This document shows positions 36,206 to 43,835 of a stretch of DNA of 64,000 bases, piece after piece. Within the stretch, counting starts at the first letter, position 1, and each line of letters opens with the position of its first letter. Below the pieces are notes generated by a model. The model was not told the origin of the DNA. It ran no database searches and saw only the letters and a list, made by a program, of their open reading frames with translations. The DNA lies in NCBI RefSeq assembly GCF_003063315.1, contig NZ_NERV01000004.1, forward strand, positions 1 to 64,000, in the 5' to 3' direction. A program made the position numbers and the translations under genes. This DNA is from Limnohabitans sp. T6-5. GTDB lineage: Bacteria > Pseudomonadota > Gammaproteobacteria > Burkholderiales > Burkholderiaceae_C.

Positions 36206-37171
36206 TTGGCAGCCGCTGGCGCTACTTTCGCACAATCTTCTGTGACCATTTTCGGTACTTTCGATCCTTCGATCGCGAACGCGCAGACTACTTACGGTAG
36301 TGGCAAAAGCGTCACCCAAAATCTGGTTCGTAACAACAGCCAAGGTACTTCTCAAGTTACTTTCACTGGTGTGGAAGACTTGGGCGGTGGTTTGAAGGCA
36401 TCGTTCTTGATCGAAAATGATTTCGATGCAGGCAAAGACAGTAGCTGGAATGCTGCTGGCGGCGAAATGTACACAGGTTTGGAAGGCTCTTTCGGTTCGA
36501 TCAAATTGGGCGGTGCAAACACTCCCTCCTTGACTGCACAAGCTAGCCGTCAGCCTTTTGGTACCAAAATTGGTTCCGGTTTTGGTGGTGTACTGGGCAC
36601 TAAACACGTTCGCAATAGCAACTCCGTTGTTTACGCTACCCCAGTGTTCAGCGGTTTTAGCGCTGCCATTGGTTACGCATTCAAAACCAATGCCGATACA
36701 AATCCCGCACCCACAATTGCTGCAGTCGCAGATCATACTGATATCGGTTTGAACTACGCTAACGGCCCAGTGGCTGCTGGCGTTTCGTTCTACTCGGTTG
36801 CCAAAACGGGTGCAGACCTGAACAGCAACACCCAAACTAACGCGTATGCTTCGTACGATCTGGGCTTGGCCAAATTGACACTGGGTTACGTTGACGAAAA
36901 GCTGGCTACCGGCGTCAAGCAAGACGGCTTCAACGTTGCTGCAGTTGTTCCTCTGAGCGCGAACCTGAGCCTGTTGGGTAACTATGCCAAATTGGATGTC
37001 AAAGAATCTACAAAAGACAAATCGATTTTTGCCATTGGCGCAAAATATTTGTTGAGCAAGCGCACCAGCGTTTACGCTCGTTATGTTGACGAAAAGAACG
37101 ACAACGTAACTGCCGCCGATTCTGTTAAAGGTGTGAAAACCACTTTGGTTGGTGTGCAACACAACTTCTGA
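36206..37171 (+). CDS. Burkholderiales-type porin lacking a canonical start codon
   Basis: Porin with a normal mature region (A-Q-S-S-V-T-I-F-G-T-F-D, VEDLGGGLKASFLIE, GSFGSIKLGG, and C-terminal Q-H-N-F). The frame is open back to a stop at 36158. Between that stop and the signal-peptide core (N-N-L-I-A-L-A-T-L-A) there is no ATG or GTG: the codons that read ATG AAA AAA TCT in the intact porin at 43836 are replaced here by unrelated sequence. TTG 36206 is the only standard start codon and lies inside the signal core, so a working product is doubtful. A terminator of the shared type follows. It could be a silent cassette, a pseudogene or a misassembly. Confidence 0.7.
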   Translation: MAAAGATFAQSSVTIFGTFDPSIANAQTTYGSGKSVTQNLVRNNSQGTSQVTFTGVEDLGGGLKASFLIENDFDAGKDSSWNAAGGEMYTGLEGSFGSIKLGGANTPSLTAQASRQPFGTKIGSGFGGVLGTKHVRNSNSVVYATPVFSGFSAAIGYAFKTNADTNPAPTIAAVADHTDIGLNYANGPVAAGVSFYSVAKTGADLNSNTQTNAYASYDLGLAKLTLGYVDEKLATGVKQDGFNVAAVVPLSANLSLLGNYAKLDVKESTKDKSIFAIGAKYLLSKRTSVYARYVDEKNDNVTAADSVKGVKTTLVGVQHNF

Positions 37172-37215
37172 TCCAACGCTGGCACAAGCCAGCTGAAGAT
37201 TTAAAAGTCTAAAAA

Positions 37216-37243
37216 CCCACCGTGGCAACACGGTGGGTTTTTT
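37216..37243 (+). terminator. Porin terminator, copy 2
   Basis: Same CCCACCGTG/CACGGTGGG stem with GCAA loop as after the first porin, followed by six T residues. Confidence 0.92.
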
Positions 37244-37309
37244 CTTCGGGTGCGCCCAGCATGGGCGCACACCTGCGGATTCAAGCCCCGCTGCGAGTGG
37301 TCACAGTGA

Positions 37310-37560
37310 GCTTGAGCATGAAGGCGTCAGATACCTGCCTCGCAGAAGCACATGTTCAGTCCGCCAAGGTTTTCGAGGCGGTACATCCTCATCGCGGTAT
37401 GACGCGTCGTATGGCTGATGTCAATCTGGTATTTCACGTCGAACCACTCAACGTGGCGAAGCGCACAGTCAGTGCAAACGTTCCGGGTTCTCACCGATGA
37501 ATGCCTACCTGCCACCAGAGCTTGTGCAGATGGTGAACCTGCAACCCTGTTCAAACACCG
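37310..37560 (+). pseudogene. Decayed copy of the DUF433-DUF5615 toxin-antitoxin pair
   Basis: This stretch aligns, base by base with many substitutions and small gaps, to 42005-42240: the end of the DUF433 gene (GAAGCACATGTTCAGTC, then ATGGCTGATGTCAAT, then GTGGCGAAGCGCACAGTCAG) and the first codons of the DUF5615 gene (CTTGTGCAGATGG). The junction start codon is lost and the frames are broken, so it cannot make either protein. Confidence 0.8.
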
Positions 37561-37665
37561 AACACAGCATTGCAAAAATAACTGGCGCGCACATTCAAGC
37601 ATTTGAAGTCATTGCTGTTGAGGCAGGCGGTTATACTTATATATAACAAAACACAGGAGTGCTTC

Positions 37666-37923
37666 ATGCATACCACCAGTCTGCGCAAAGTTGGCGGCTC
37701 AGTGATGTTGGCCGTCCCACCAGCTTTTCTTGAACAATTGCACCTGCAAACTGGCGCCATGGTCGGCATGATGGTCGAACATGGTTGCCTTGTCGTGCAA
37801 CCCAAGCCGCGACCACGATACACCCTTGCCGAGCTACTGGCTGCATCTGATTATTCGCAACCGCCGTCAGCGCAAGATCGCGAATGGATTGACGCACCTG
37901 CGGTGGGTGGTGAGCTGATATGA
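37666..37923 (+). CDS. AbrB/MazE-like antitoxin
   Basis: 85 residues. The N-terminal half is a swapped-hairpin AbrB/MazE DNA-binding domain (SLRKVGGSVMLAVPPAFLEQL, then a GAMVGMMVEHGCLVV strand). The C-terminal tail, rich in Pro and Asp, is the part expected to wrap the toxin. The ATG has AGGAG six bases upstream; ahead of that is TTATACTTATATA, a likely -10 region. It overlaps the toxin gene by ATGA. The complex normally represses its own promoter. Confidence 0.88.
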   Translation: MHTTSLRKVGGSVMLAVPPAFLEQLHLQTGAMVGMMVEHGCLVVQPKPRPRYTLAELLAASDYSQPPSAQDREWIDAPAVGGELI

Positions 37924-38246
37924 GGCGTGGTGACATTTATCTGGTCTCCATCGACCCAACAGCAGGACGTGAGCAACGCGGAAGTCGTCCTGTTTTGGTG
38001 GTGTCGCCGACCGAATTCAACGAGGCCACCAAGCTCCCAGTTGTTTTGCCGATTACCAATGGTGGGGAGTTTGCTCGTCGGGTGGGCTTCGCAGTCGCTT
38101 TGTCTGGAATCAAGACGACTGGTGTCATTCGCTGCGATCAACCACGCGTAGTTGACCTGGCCGCACGCGATGCGCGTAAGGTGGACACCCTTCCAGAGGA
38201 GATCATGGACGAGGTGCTGGCCAAAGTGGTTACGCTGTTTGAATAA
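37920..38246 (+). CDS. MazF/PemK-family endoribonuclease toxin
   Basis: 108 residues with the MazF fold: MRRGDIYLVSIDPTAGREQRGSRPVLVVSP at the start, then LPITNGGEFARRVGFAV and GVIRCDQPRVVDL. The Arg in RGSRPV and the Thr in LPIT correspond to the catalytic residues of sequence-specific mRNA interferases. It is paired with the overlapping antitoxin gene; the ChpB/PemK subgroup is most similar by length and motif. Confidence 0.9.
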   Translation: MRRGDIYLVSIDPTAGREQRGSRPVLVVSPTEFNEATKLPVVLPITNGGEFARRVGFAVALSGIKTTGVIRCDQPRVVDLAARDARKVDTLPEEIMDEVLAKVVTLFE

Positions 38247-38273
38247 GGCACAGTACGTGTGCCCCCTGAAAAC

Positions 38274-38621
38274 ATGACAACAGTAAAAATCGGAATCGCC
38301 TCTCAAGAACAAATGCGATCGAGATTTTTGGCCATTGCGAAAGGCGAGTTGAAAGTAAAGCCTTCCGATCCAAAGATTTGGTTCACCTCGATGCGTTCTT
38401 TGTCGCAAGTGCTCAGTGACGAGAACAGGGCTTTGCTCAATGCCATGCGAGAGTCCAAGCCGCAATCCATCACAGAACTGGCGTTGTTGACCGGTCGCAA
38501 ACAAGGCAACTTATCTCGCACACTCAAAACAATGTGCAGCTATGGTCTTGTCCGCATGGAGAAATTGGACCATCGTGTGCGCCCTGTGGCGATGGCAGAC
38601 AAGTACCAGATCATGGCTTGA
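38274..38621 (+). CDS. Winged-helix DNA-binding protein, orphan antitoxin-like
   Basis: 115 residues with a C-terminal MarR-like helix-turn-helix (TELALLTGRKQGNLSRTLKTMCSYGLVRME). Proteins of this HVO_A0114-like type are often the DNA-binding partner of a small toxin. No toxin gene adjoins it: upstream is the complete MazEF-type pair, downstream an intron remnant. Its start is set at M6 of the open frame (38274). Confidence 0.7.
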   Translation: MTTVKIGIASQEQMRSRFLAIAKGELKVKPSDPKIWFTSMRSLSQVLSDENRALLNAMRESKPQSITELALLTGRKQGNLSRTLKTMCSYGLVRMEKLDHRVRPVAMADKYQIMA

Positions 38622-38680
38622 GAACTGCAAACGAACTTATTGAAATAAGCATGTGTAACCATTGTGAAGTCGCCTGAAAC

Positions 38681-38793
38681 GTCTACGTGGCAGCAAGAAA
38701 GCTGGCGAACAGGCGATGGCCTGCCTGAGGAAACTCTACACGGGCCTGAAACTTCAGATCAATGAAGTCAAGAGCGCGGTGGCCAGTGCCCAC
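38681..38793 (+). pseudogene. Group II intron reverse transcriptase fragment, copy 1
   Basis: In one frame the sequence reads S-K-K-A-G-E-Q-A-M, then LRKLYTGLKLQINE and V-K-S-A-V-A-S-A. This matches the region after the YxDD box in group II intron reverse transcriptases (usual form AGxRVM...LKLxVNxxKSAV). The preceding V-Y-V is one base out of frame. Frame shifts and missing flanks make it a remnant. A 64-bp core (38727-38790) recurs at 39583-39646. Confidence 0.75.
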
Positions 38794-38873
38794 ATGCGAT
38801 GGAGACACCTGGACAGCATTTGGGGTTGCGCATCGTTCAGCATGACTTTCAGGGCGAAATTCTTGGCCATGAC

Positions 38874-39167
38874 TTACCTGAAATCGTCTTCTTTTTGATG
38901 CTTGATTCTGGCAATTGTTATATCCCCATTAGACACATGTCGGAACCGAGCAATGTAGCCGCTACTACCAAAATCAATGATCACTTCTCGATGGTACATC
39001 TTGTCCTCTACTGGACGGAACCGTTCGGGCATGATGGCAATTTTTTGGAGCGCGTCACGAATCACCGAAACTGCCCGCTTGGCAACATCTTTGTCTAGCG
39101 TTGCCAGGAAGTCATGAAGCCGTTTGAGGTCTGCGATAGCTTGGGCTGAATACTTTATAGATGGCAT
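38874..39167 (-). CDS. RelE/ParE-family toxin
   Basis: 97 residues. The fold signature is SAQAIADLKRLHDFLATLD for the first helices, P-E-R-F-R-P in the middle, and strands REVIIDFGSSGYIARF and ITIARIKHQKEDDF at the end, as in RelE/ParE toxins (mRNA cleavage on the ribosome or gyrase poisoning, depending on subgroup). It overlaps its upstream antitoxin gene by 13 bases. Confidence 0.87.
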   Translation of the reverse strand: MPSIKYSAQAIADLKRLHDFLATLDKDVAKRAVSVIRDALQKIAIMPERFRPVEDKMYHREVIIDFGSSGYIARFRHVSNGDITIARIKHQKEDDFR

Positions 39168-39451
39168 ACGGGCGCAGGTAATTCTTTATCCGTGCCCCAT
39201 GAGTCCATCCACACTATGACTTCATCATGGGTGGCGTGTAGTCCTGTTTCGTCGAAATGCTTGAGGGCCGCATCACAGCTTTCGTGCCATGCGTATTCAC
39301 GCTCTTTCTGCGCGATGAGCTGATTGATAGCCTCGGTAGCAAGCGCATGAGGGGTGCGCTTTTGGCGCACTGCTATCGCCTTGAGCTTTTCCCGTGCGGT
39401 CACATCCAGGCGGATGGACATAGGAACTGTGGAAGCAGTCATGGTGTTCAT
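39155..39451 (-). CDS. Ribbon-helix-helix antitoxin
   Basis: 98 residues. The N-terminal ribbon (VPMSIRLDVTAREKLKAIA) and helices with KRTPHALATEAIN form a CopG-like DNA-binding domain. The C-terminal half should bind the toxin encoded next. Upstream lies an inverted repeat (39467-39497) that is a good candidate operator for autorepression. Confidence 0.85.
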   Translation of the reverse strand: MNTMTASTVPMSIRLDVTAREKLKAIAVRQKRTPHALATEAINQLIAQKEREYAWHESCDAALKHFDETGLHATHDEVIVWMDSWGTDKELPAPVCHL

Positions 39452-39466
39452 AGTCTGTTGATTGCA

Positions 39467-39497
39467 ATGTAGTGCAAAGTATAGTCATTCACTACAT
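39467..39497. promoter_or_regulatory. Candidate operator of the RelE/RHH module
   Basis: Perfect 8-bp inverted repeat ATGTAGTG/CACTACAT with 15 bp between arms, 16 bp upstream of the antitoxin start. Its position and symmetry suit a ribbon-helix-helix dimer pair. Confidence 0.5.
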
Positions 39498-39574
39498 GAG
39501 GTCAAGCCGACTTGCTGGCCGATGGATTCTGGGTTCCCAATTTTCAGGCAGTGCTTGGGAACAAACGGGTGATG

Positions 39575-39665
39575 ACGTACTCGAGGAAACTGTACACAGG
39601 CTTGAAACTTCAGATCAACGAAGCCAAGAACGCGGTGGCCAGTGCCTTGGGGCTTGACCCTGAAG
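39575..39665 (+). pseudogene. Group II intron reverse transcriptase fragment, copy 2
   Basis: Encodes RKLYTGLKLQINEAKNAVAS, the same protein region as the fragment at 38681 (about 90 percent identical over 64 bp). Neither the catalytic YxDD box nor the maturase domain is present. The two copies flank the RelE/RHH module in the same orientation. Confidence 0.72.
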
Positions 39666-39682
39666 TCATCACGCAGGGGCTG

Positions 39683-40909
39683 TCATTGCAAAAGGGATCG
39701 TTGTTTCTGTACCGCTTGCAGAATGGCTTGACCTGTGGACCGCCGTATGCTGAATCCACCGATCAAATCAGCCCATCGATCCAACACGCCCAGCATGCCA
39801 TCCAGACGTTGTTCGGCCCAACGCACATCCAGCCCGCCGCTCTGCGCCAATTGCATCAAATGCCTGCGTTGAATATTCAAACCCTCGCCACAAACGTCCA
39901 TTTGGTGTTCACCACCTGGGCCTTGGCTATAGGTGAGGTCAAAGCACGGCGCCAGCTTCCAATGCCGTTGCGCATCCATGCGGTAGGCCAGATTTTTAGG
40001 GTGATCATCCCGGTTGTGAAACAGCACATTGAAGACGGCACGCTCAAATGCTTTTTGCACTTCACGTTCATCACGCGTGATCATGCGTGTGGCGCGCAAA
40101 AAAGTTGTGTAGTCCACTGCCGATGGAATTCTGAAGTCAGCGTGCAGAAAACCAGCCAAAGAATGGATAGGGACCCGCTGGCCTTGTGCCAGATCGAAGC
40201 GCTCAATGCCCAGTGCAGCCTGTTTGGCACCCAACTCAAATACATGGGTATCAGGCACCGCCAAACCGCATTCTCTGGCTAGTTGTGCATAAAACGCCTC
40301 GATGGCACAAACCTCTTTGTGTTCGCCCAAAGCCTGAAACTTAACCAACCAACCAGAACCGGATGGCATAGGCACGGTGCTGATATGGGCCGTCTTCGGC
40401 TCGTAAAACACCAGCACCTTCGGCCTAGCCCCTTGTGGCGAACCACCTAACAAGGCCAAGCGTTGCAGGGTTTCGGTGTCTTCGCCCTGCAAGACCAAAG
40501 CAGTTTCATTGGCCAAAGCGACCAGATCCATCGTGTCGGCCAGGACATCTCCCTGCGTGTCGGGCTCATAGGTGAGCGCGCCCATTCCACGATGGCCAAT
40601 GAAGCTCAAACGGTCCAGTGGTGAAACCTGTTCTGGCCGAATACCTTGCTTTCTGAACAGTCTGTCCATGAGCAGCATGCCCCAGCCATCGGGCAAAGAG
40701 TCTGCAAACAAACCCGGCAAGCGCCACTGATGCAACGGGAATTGGCCCATGGCCTGCTTTTGCAAAGGCAAGTGCCGAGGTGAAAGAGCAAGACCCTCAT
40801 TCAAGGCTTGGGGTGAGTATTCGAACAGCAGTTGCTGACCATCGTCGGCCAGTGTGCCCAGTGGCCAGTTTTCTCCCCAACCTTGGTAGCGAACTTGCAC
40901 TGTTTTCAA
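39683..40909 (-). CDS. hipA: HipA-family serine/threonine kinase toxin
   Basis: 408 residues. N-subdomain with GLFADSLPDGWG and GHRGMGALTYEP. The glycine-rich phosphate loop is GGSPQGARPK. The catalytic loop is LFHNRDDHPKNLAY, and the metal-binding Asp follows in LAPCFDLTYS. In Escherichia coli, HipA phosphorylates glutamyl-tRNA synthetase and induces persistence. The start is placed at TTG 40909, which overlaps the hipB stop as TTGA and begins M-K-T-V-Q-V-R-Y; the frame is open for 44 codons upstream but within hipB. Its 3' end adjoins the intron remnant. Confidence 0.88.
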   Translation of the reverse strand: MKTVQVRYQGWGENWPLGTLADDGQQLLFEYSPQALNEGLALSPRHLPLQKQAMGQFPLHQWRLPGLFADSLPDGWGMLLMDRLFRKQGIRPEQVSPLDRLSFIGHRGMGALTYEPDTQGDVLADTMDLVALANETALVLQGEDTETLQRLALLGGSPQGARPKVLVFYEPKTAHISTVPMPSGSGWLVKFQALGEHKEVCAIEAFYAQLARECGLAVPDTHVFELGAKQAALGIERFDLAQGQRVPIHSLAGFLHADFRIPSAVDYTTFLRATRMITRDEREVQKAFERAVFNVLFHNRDDHPKNLAYRMDAQRHWKLAPCFDLTYSQGPGGEHQMDVCGEGLNIQRRHLMQLAQSGGLDVRWAEQRLDGMLGVLDRWADLIGGFSIRRSTGQAILQAVQKQRSLLQ

Positions 40910-41241
40910 AACTTGTCCTCGGTACGAGGGCGCTTGCGGGTGACACGCTGACGAGCGGGTTGTTGCTGTTGCACCATGTCGGCAATGGATGTGATCACTG
41001 GTTTGAACAGTGCCTGCAATTGCGCTTCTTGACCGAGGCACTGCACCAGTTTGATCCAGGAGGTCACCGAACCCTTGCCGGTATTTTCGAGCGTGTTGAG
41101 CGTGCTGCGAGACACGCCCATTCGCTGCGCCATGTCCGCTTGAGCGATTTCTTTTTGGACCCGCAACACTTTCAACCGGTGTGCCAGCGTCTTTCCAATT
41201 TCGTCGGCAGACGAGAAATTAAAGTCTAGAAATTCATTCAT
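40906..41241 (-). CDS. hipB: HipB-type XRE-family antitoxin
   Basis: 111 residues with an XRE helix-turn-helix (LKVLRVQKEIAQADMAQRMGVSRSTLNTLENTGKGS, residues about 24-60) and a basic C-terminal tail. It precedes and overlaps hipA, the standard order. The 260 bp upstream are AT-rich and shared with the divergent DUF433 gene, so operator sites for HipB should lie there. Confidence 0.88.
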   Translation of the reverse strand: MNEFLDFNFSSADEIGKTLAHRLKVLRVQKEIAQADMAQRMGVSRSTLNTLENTGKGSVTSWIKLVQCLGQEAQLQALFKPVITSIADMVQQQQPARQRVTRKRPRTEDKF

Positions 41242-41508
41242 AGACTAAATTTTACAACTTAAAGATGGATTTTTAAACATTAAATTACATAGAGGAATCT
41301 TTTTGGTATCCGCAGAATCAAGGTATTTGGGATCTACCCGCAATTATTTTGCAATCGCATGAATGACCGTGTCATCTGAAGATGCTGTGATCTACCCTCT
41401 GAAATTGGCATTGCTAAGAGCCTGCAACACGGTATGAGGCGACAAGCCCAGTGGTTGCTTGCGATGTCACTTGCATATACACTTCCGAATTACCGGAGGT
41501 TTATCGCC

Positions 41509-42171
41509 ATGTCCACAACACTCTTTGTTCCCAGTGCAGAAGCTGCATTCATCGCAGGCTTAACCGACCGACAAATGAATCGGATTGTGGATGAGCACCT
41601 CGTGCCAGAGCCCTTCTTTAAACAGCAAGGCAATAGTCGCCTGTTCACTCGCCTGGGCGCTGCTTTCGCCAAGTTTTACTTTGCGACCGAGGACTTGCTG
41701 CTTGCCAGTGCCCGTAAGCAAGTGCTTGACGAACTCAGTGCCCGAGTCAACCGGCTGCAAGTCAAAGACCAAATTTTGGCTTTGACGTTGCTAGATTCCA
41801 TGAGCTGGAAGGTTGAGCGCAAGTTTGTTGAAGTCGATGTTTTGCCGTTTTTGCAAGAAGCCTTTTATCGAGCCAATGAAGTGGACCAGGCCGACGCGCT
41901 GGTGAATACCGACCCGGAAATCATGAACGGATTACCTGTATTCGCAGGCACACGGGTGTCTATCGGTATTGTGCTGGGCTCGTTGGCTGAAGGCATCTCA
42001 ATGGACCGCCTGAAGGCGTCATACCCCTTTCTCACGGAAGCACATGTTCAGTCTGCCAAGGTTTATGAAGCAGTACATCCTCGTCGCGGTAGGCCGCGTC
42101 GTATGGCTGATGTCAATCCAGGGATTTCACGCCGAATCACTCATATGGCGAAGCGCACAGTCAGCGCATGA
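41509..42171 (+). CDS. DUF433 domain antitoxin-like protein
   Basis: 220 residues. The C-terminal DUF433 domain (about 135-195) has IMNGLPVFAGTRVSI and L-A-E-G-I-S-M-D-R-L, forming a winged-helix found in antitoxins of DUF5615 toxins. The N-terminal 130 residues (ribosome site CCGGAGGT, 9 bp before the ATG) look like a MerR-type helix-turn-helix plus helical segment. It overlaps the next gene by ATGA. The partner arrangement DUF433-DUF5615 is a known, little-studied toxin-antitoxin type. Confidence 0.82.
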   Translation: MSTTLFVPSAEAAFIAGLTDRQMNRIVDEHLVPEPFFKQQGNSRLFTRLGAAFAKFYFATEDLLLASARKQVLDELSARVNRLQVKDQILALTLLDSMSWKVERKFVEVDVLPFLQEAFYRANEVDQADALVNTDPEIMNGLPVFAGTRVSIGIVLGSLAEGISMDRLKASYPFLTEAHVQSAKVYEAVHPRRGRPRRMADVNPGISRRITHMAKRTVSA

Positions 42172-42590
42172 CACTCCGGTTTCTCATCGACGAATGCTTA
42201 TCACCTGAGCTTGTGCAGATGGCGGTTAAAGCTGGCCACAACGAGTCCACCTGTGTGCGAGATCGCGGCCTGTCAGGAACCAAAGACTGGAAGCTCATTG
42301 AGCATGTCGTTGCAGGCGACTTCACACTGGTTACTCATAACGCCATCGACTTCAGAGGTGCTGGAGTTGGCATGCTTGGCGGAGAGCATGCCAAACAAGC
42401 TATACATGCAGGGCTTGTATGCCTGAATTCTGAGTACACCATGGACCTGCAACGGCAACGCGACTTGTTTCAGATAGCCCTCAACCAGCTGGAAGAATTG
42501 GACGATTTGATCAACCAAGCGCTGGAAATCTTTGAACTGGAAGATATGTCGGTCGAGGTTGTCATCTACGATATTCCAACCACCGCCTGA
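42168..42590 (+). CDS. DUF5615 PIN-like toxin
   Basis: 140 residues of the Mut7-C/PIN-like class: it opens LRFLIDECLSPEL (first acidic residues of a PIN active site), followed by V-R-D-R-G-L, and ends its catalytic half with TLVTHNAIDF. A predicted RNase partner of the overlapping DUF433 protein. The C-terminal 50 residues are a helical extension. Activity is inferred from family resemblance. Confidence 0.82.
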   Translation: MTLRFLIDECLSPELVQMAVKAGHNESTCVRDRGLSGTKDWKLIEHVVAGDFTLVTHNAIDFRGAGVGMLGGEHAKQAIHAGLVCLNSEYTMDLQRQRDLFQIALNQLEELDDLINQALEIFELEDMSVEVVIYDIPTTA

Positions 42591-42616
42591 AAACTGGAAA
42601 AATTGTCCACTGTGGA

Positions 42617-42650
42617 TAATTGGGGTCAGATCCGAGTCTGACCCCAATTA
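42617..42650. repeat. Perfect 14-bp inverted repeat
   Basis: TAATTGGGGTCAGA and its exact complement TCTGACCCCAATTA flank a six-base loop. The GGGGTCAGA core is frequent near mobile or toxin-antitoxin loci in proteobacteria. It could also act as a terminator for the DUF5615 gene, though no T tract follows. Confidence 0.7.
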
Positions 42651-42660
42651 TTCCCAGAAA

Positions 42661-42690
42661 AAAACCACCGTGTTGCCACGGTGGGTTTTT
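42661..42690 (-). terminator. Porin terminator, copy 3 (bidirectional)
   Basis: CCACCGTG/CACGGTGG stem; in the direction of the porin at 42730 the loop reads GCAA, as in the other copies. A-rich and T-rich flanks on both sides allow it to stop the toxin-antitoxin transcript too. Confidence 0.88.
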
Positions 42691-42729
42691 AGACTTTCAA
42701 ATCTTCAGCTGGCTTGCGCCAGCGTTAAA

Positions 42730-43737
42730 TCAGAAGTTGTAGCGAATGCCTACGCCGTAAGACGATGCACTTTGACCTGCGTTGGTCGAAGCGAAGGTAC
42801 GAGCGAGGTCATAAGCTGCGTTGGCCTGATTATCCAGCTTGGTGTACAAGGCATACACTTTGGTCTGCTTGTCCAGGATGAAGTTGTAACCCAGCGTAAA
42901 CTGGTCGGCGCCCGATTTGGCTTCGCTGCCACGGTTGCCAGCATGACCGAAATTCACATGGAATTCATTCTGGCCCATGGTGTACATGGCTGACAGGCGG
43001 AAAGCTGTGCGGTCAACGCCAGTGCCCGACGTTTTCTGAACATAACCACCGAAACCCAGTGGGCCCATGGTGTAGTAAGCGCGTGCGGTCACGGCGTTCA
43101 GAGTGTCTGTTGTATCGCCATTTGCACCACGCTCATAGCCCAGACCCAATTGCAGGGCATCCATTGAATAGTTGGCCGCCATAGACAGCGGGCTCACTTT
43201 GGTGCTGGTGATGCCATTGCCGTCAGCGCCTTTTTTCAGGCCGTATTGGGCTTCCACGACCATATTGTTGAATTTGGGCGATGTGTAGGCCACTGCGCGG
43301 TCAAATTGGAATGCAGAAGCGGCATCCCACAGAGCGTCAGAAGAAGTGCCTGTGTCGTGGTTGTGGTTGCTGACGTAGTCAGCAGTTGCAAAGTAAGCGG
43401 CAGAACCGGCCAAACGCCCCAGTTTGACCTGACCGAATGAGCCGCCCAAGGACACTGTGGCTTCACGAGCAAAGAAGGTCGAGTTGGTCGAACCGGTGGT
43501 CAAGTTGGTGCCTGCTTCCAGTGTCACGCCTGTGGTCATGCCGCCAGCGATGTCACGGGTGGCACGCACGCCGATACGTGAAGAGTTGTCCACGAACACG
43601 TTTTCAGTAGCAGAGCCAACTGTTTGACGTTCGAGCGACACATTACCGCGGCCATAGATGTTGACACCTGTTTCTGCGAAAGCTGCAGAAGAAATGAAGG
43701 CCAAAGCGGAGAGCGCGAAGAGTTGAGTATTTTTCAT
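42730..43737 (-). CDS. Porin, divergent Burkholderiales type
   Basis: 335-residue outer membrane porin. The signal peptide begins M-K-N-T-Q-L-F-A-L and ends S-A-A-F-A. The mature start T-G-V-N-I-Y-G-R-G-N-V-S-L and VSLGGSFGQVKLGRL are typical; the last residue is Phe in R-Y-N-F. It is clearly more distant from the other three porins in this window. The start at 43737 was chosen as the signal peptide's own Met. Terminators of the shared type lie on both sides. Confidence 0.9.
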   Translation of the reverse strand: MKNTQLFALSALAFISSAAFAETGVNIYGRGNVSLERQTVGSATENVFVDNSSRIGVRATRDIAGGMTTGVTLEAGTNLTTGSTNSTFFAREATVSLGGSFGQVKLGRLAGSAAYFATADYVSNHNHDTGTSSDALWDAASAFQFDRAVAYTSPKFNNMVVEAQYGLKKGADGNGITSTKVSPLSMAANYSMDALQLGLGYERGANGDTTDTLNAVTARAYYTMGPLGFGGYVQKTSGTGVDRTAFRLSAMYTMGQNEFHVNFGHAGNRGSEAKSGADQFTLGYNFILDKQTKVYALYTKLDNQANAAYDLARTFASTNAGQSASSYGVGIRYNF

Positions 43738-43767
43738 TTTTGATAATTTATAAATTGTCATAAAGCA

Positions 43768-43798
43768 GAAACCCACCGTGTTGCCACGGTGGGTTTCT
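43768..43798 (-). terminator. Porin terminator, copy 4
   Basis: CCCACCGTG/CACGGTGGG stem, GCAA loop in the sense direction of the porin at 43836. T-rich tracts occur on both sides, so it may work in either direction. Confidence 0.88.
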
Positions 43799-43835
43799 TT
43801 TTCTAATATTTCAGCTGACTTGCGTCAGCGTCAGA

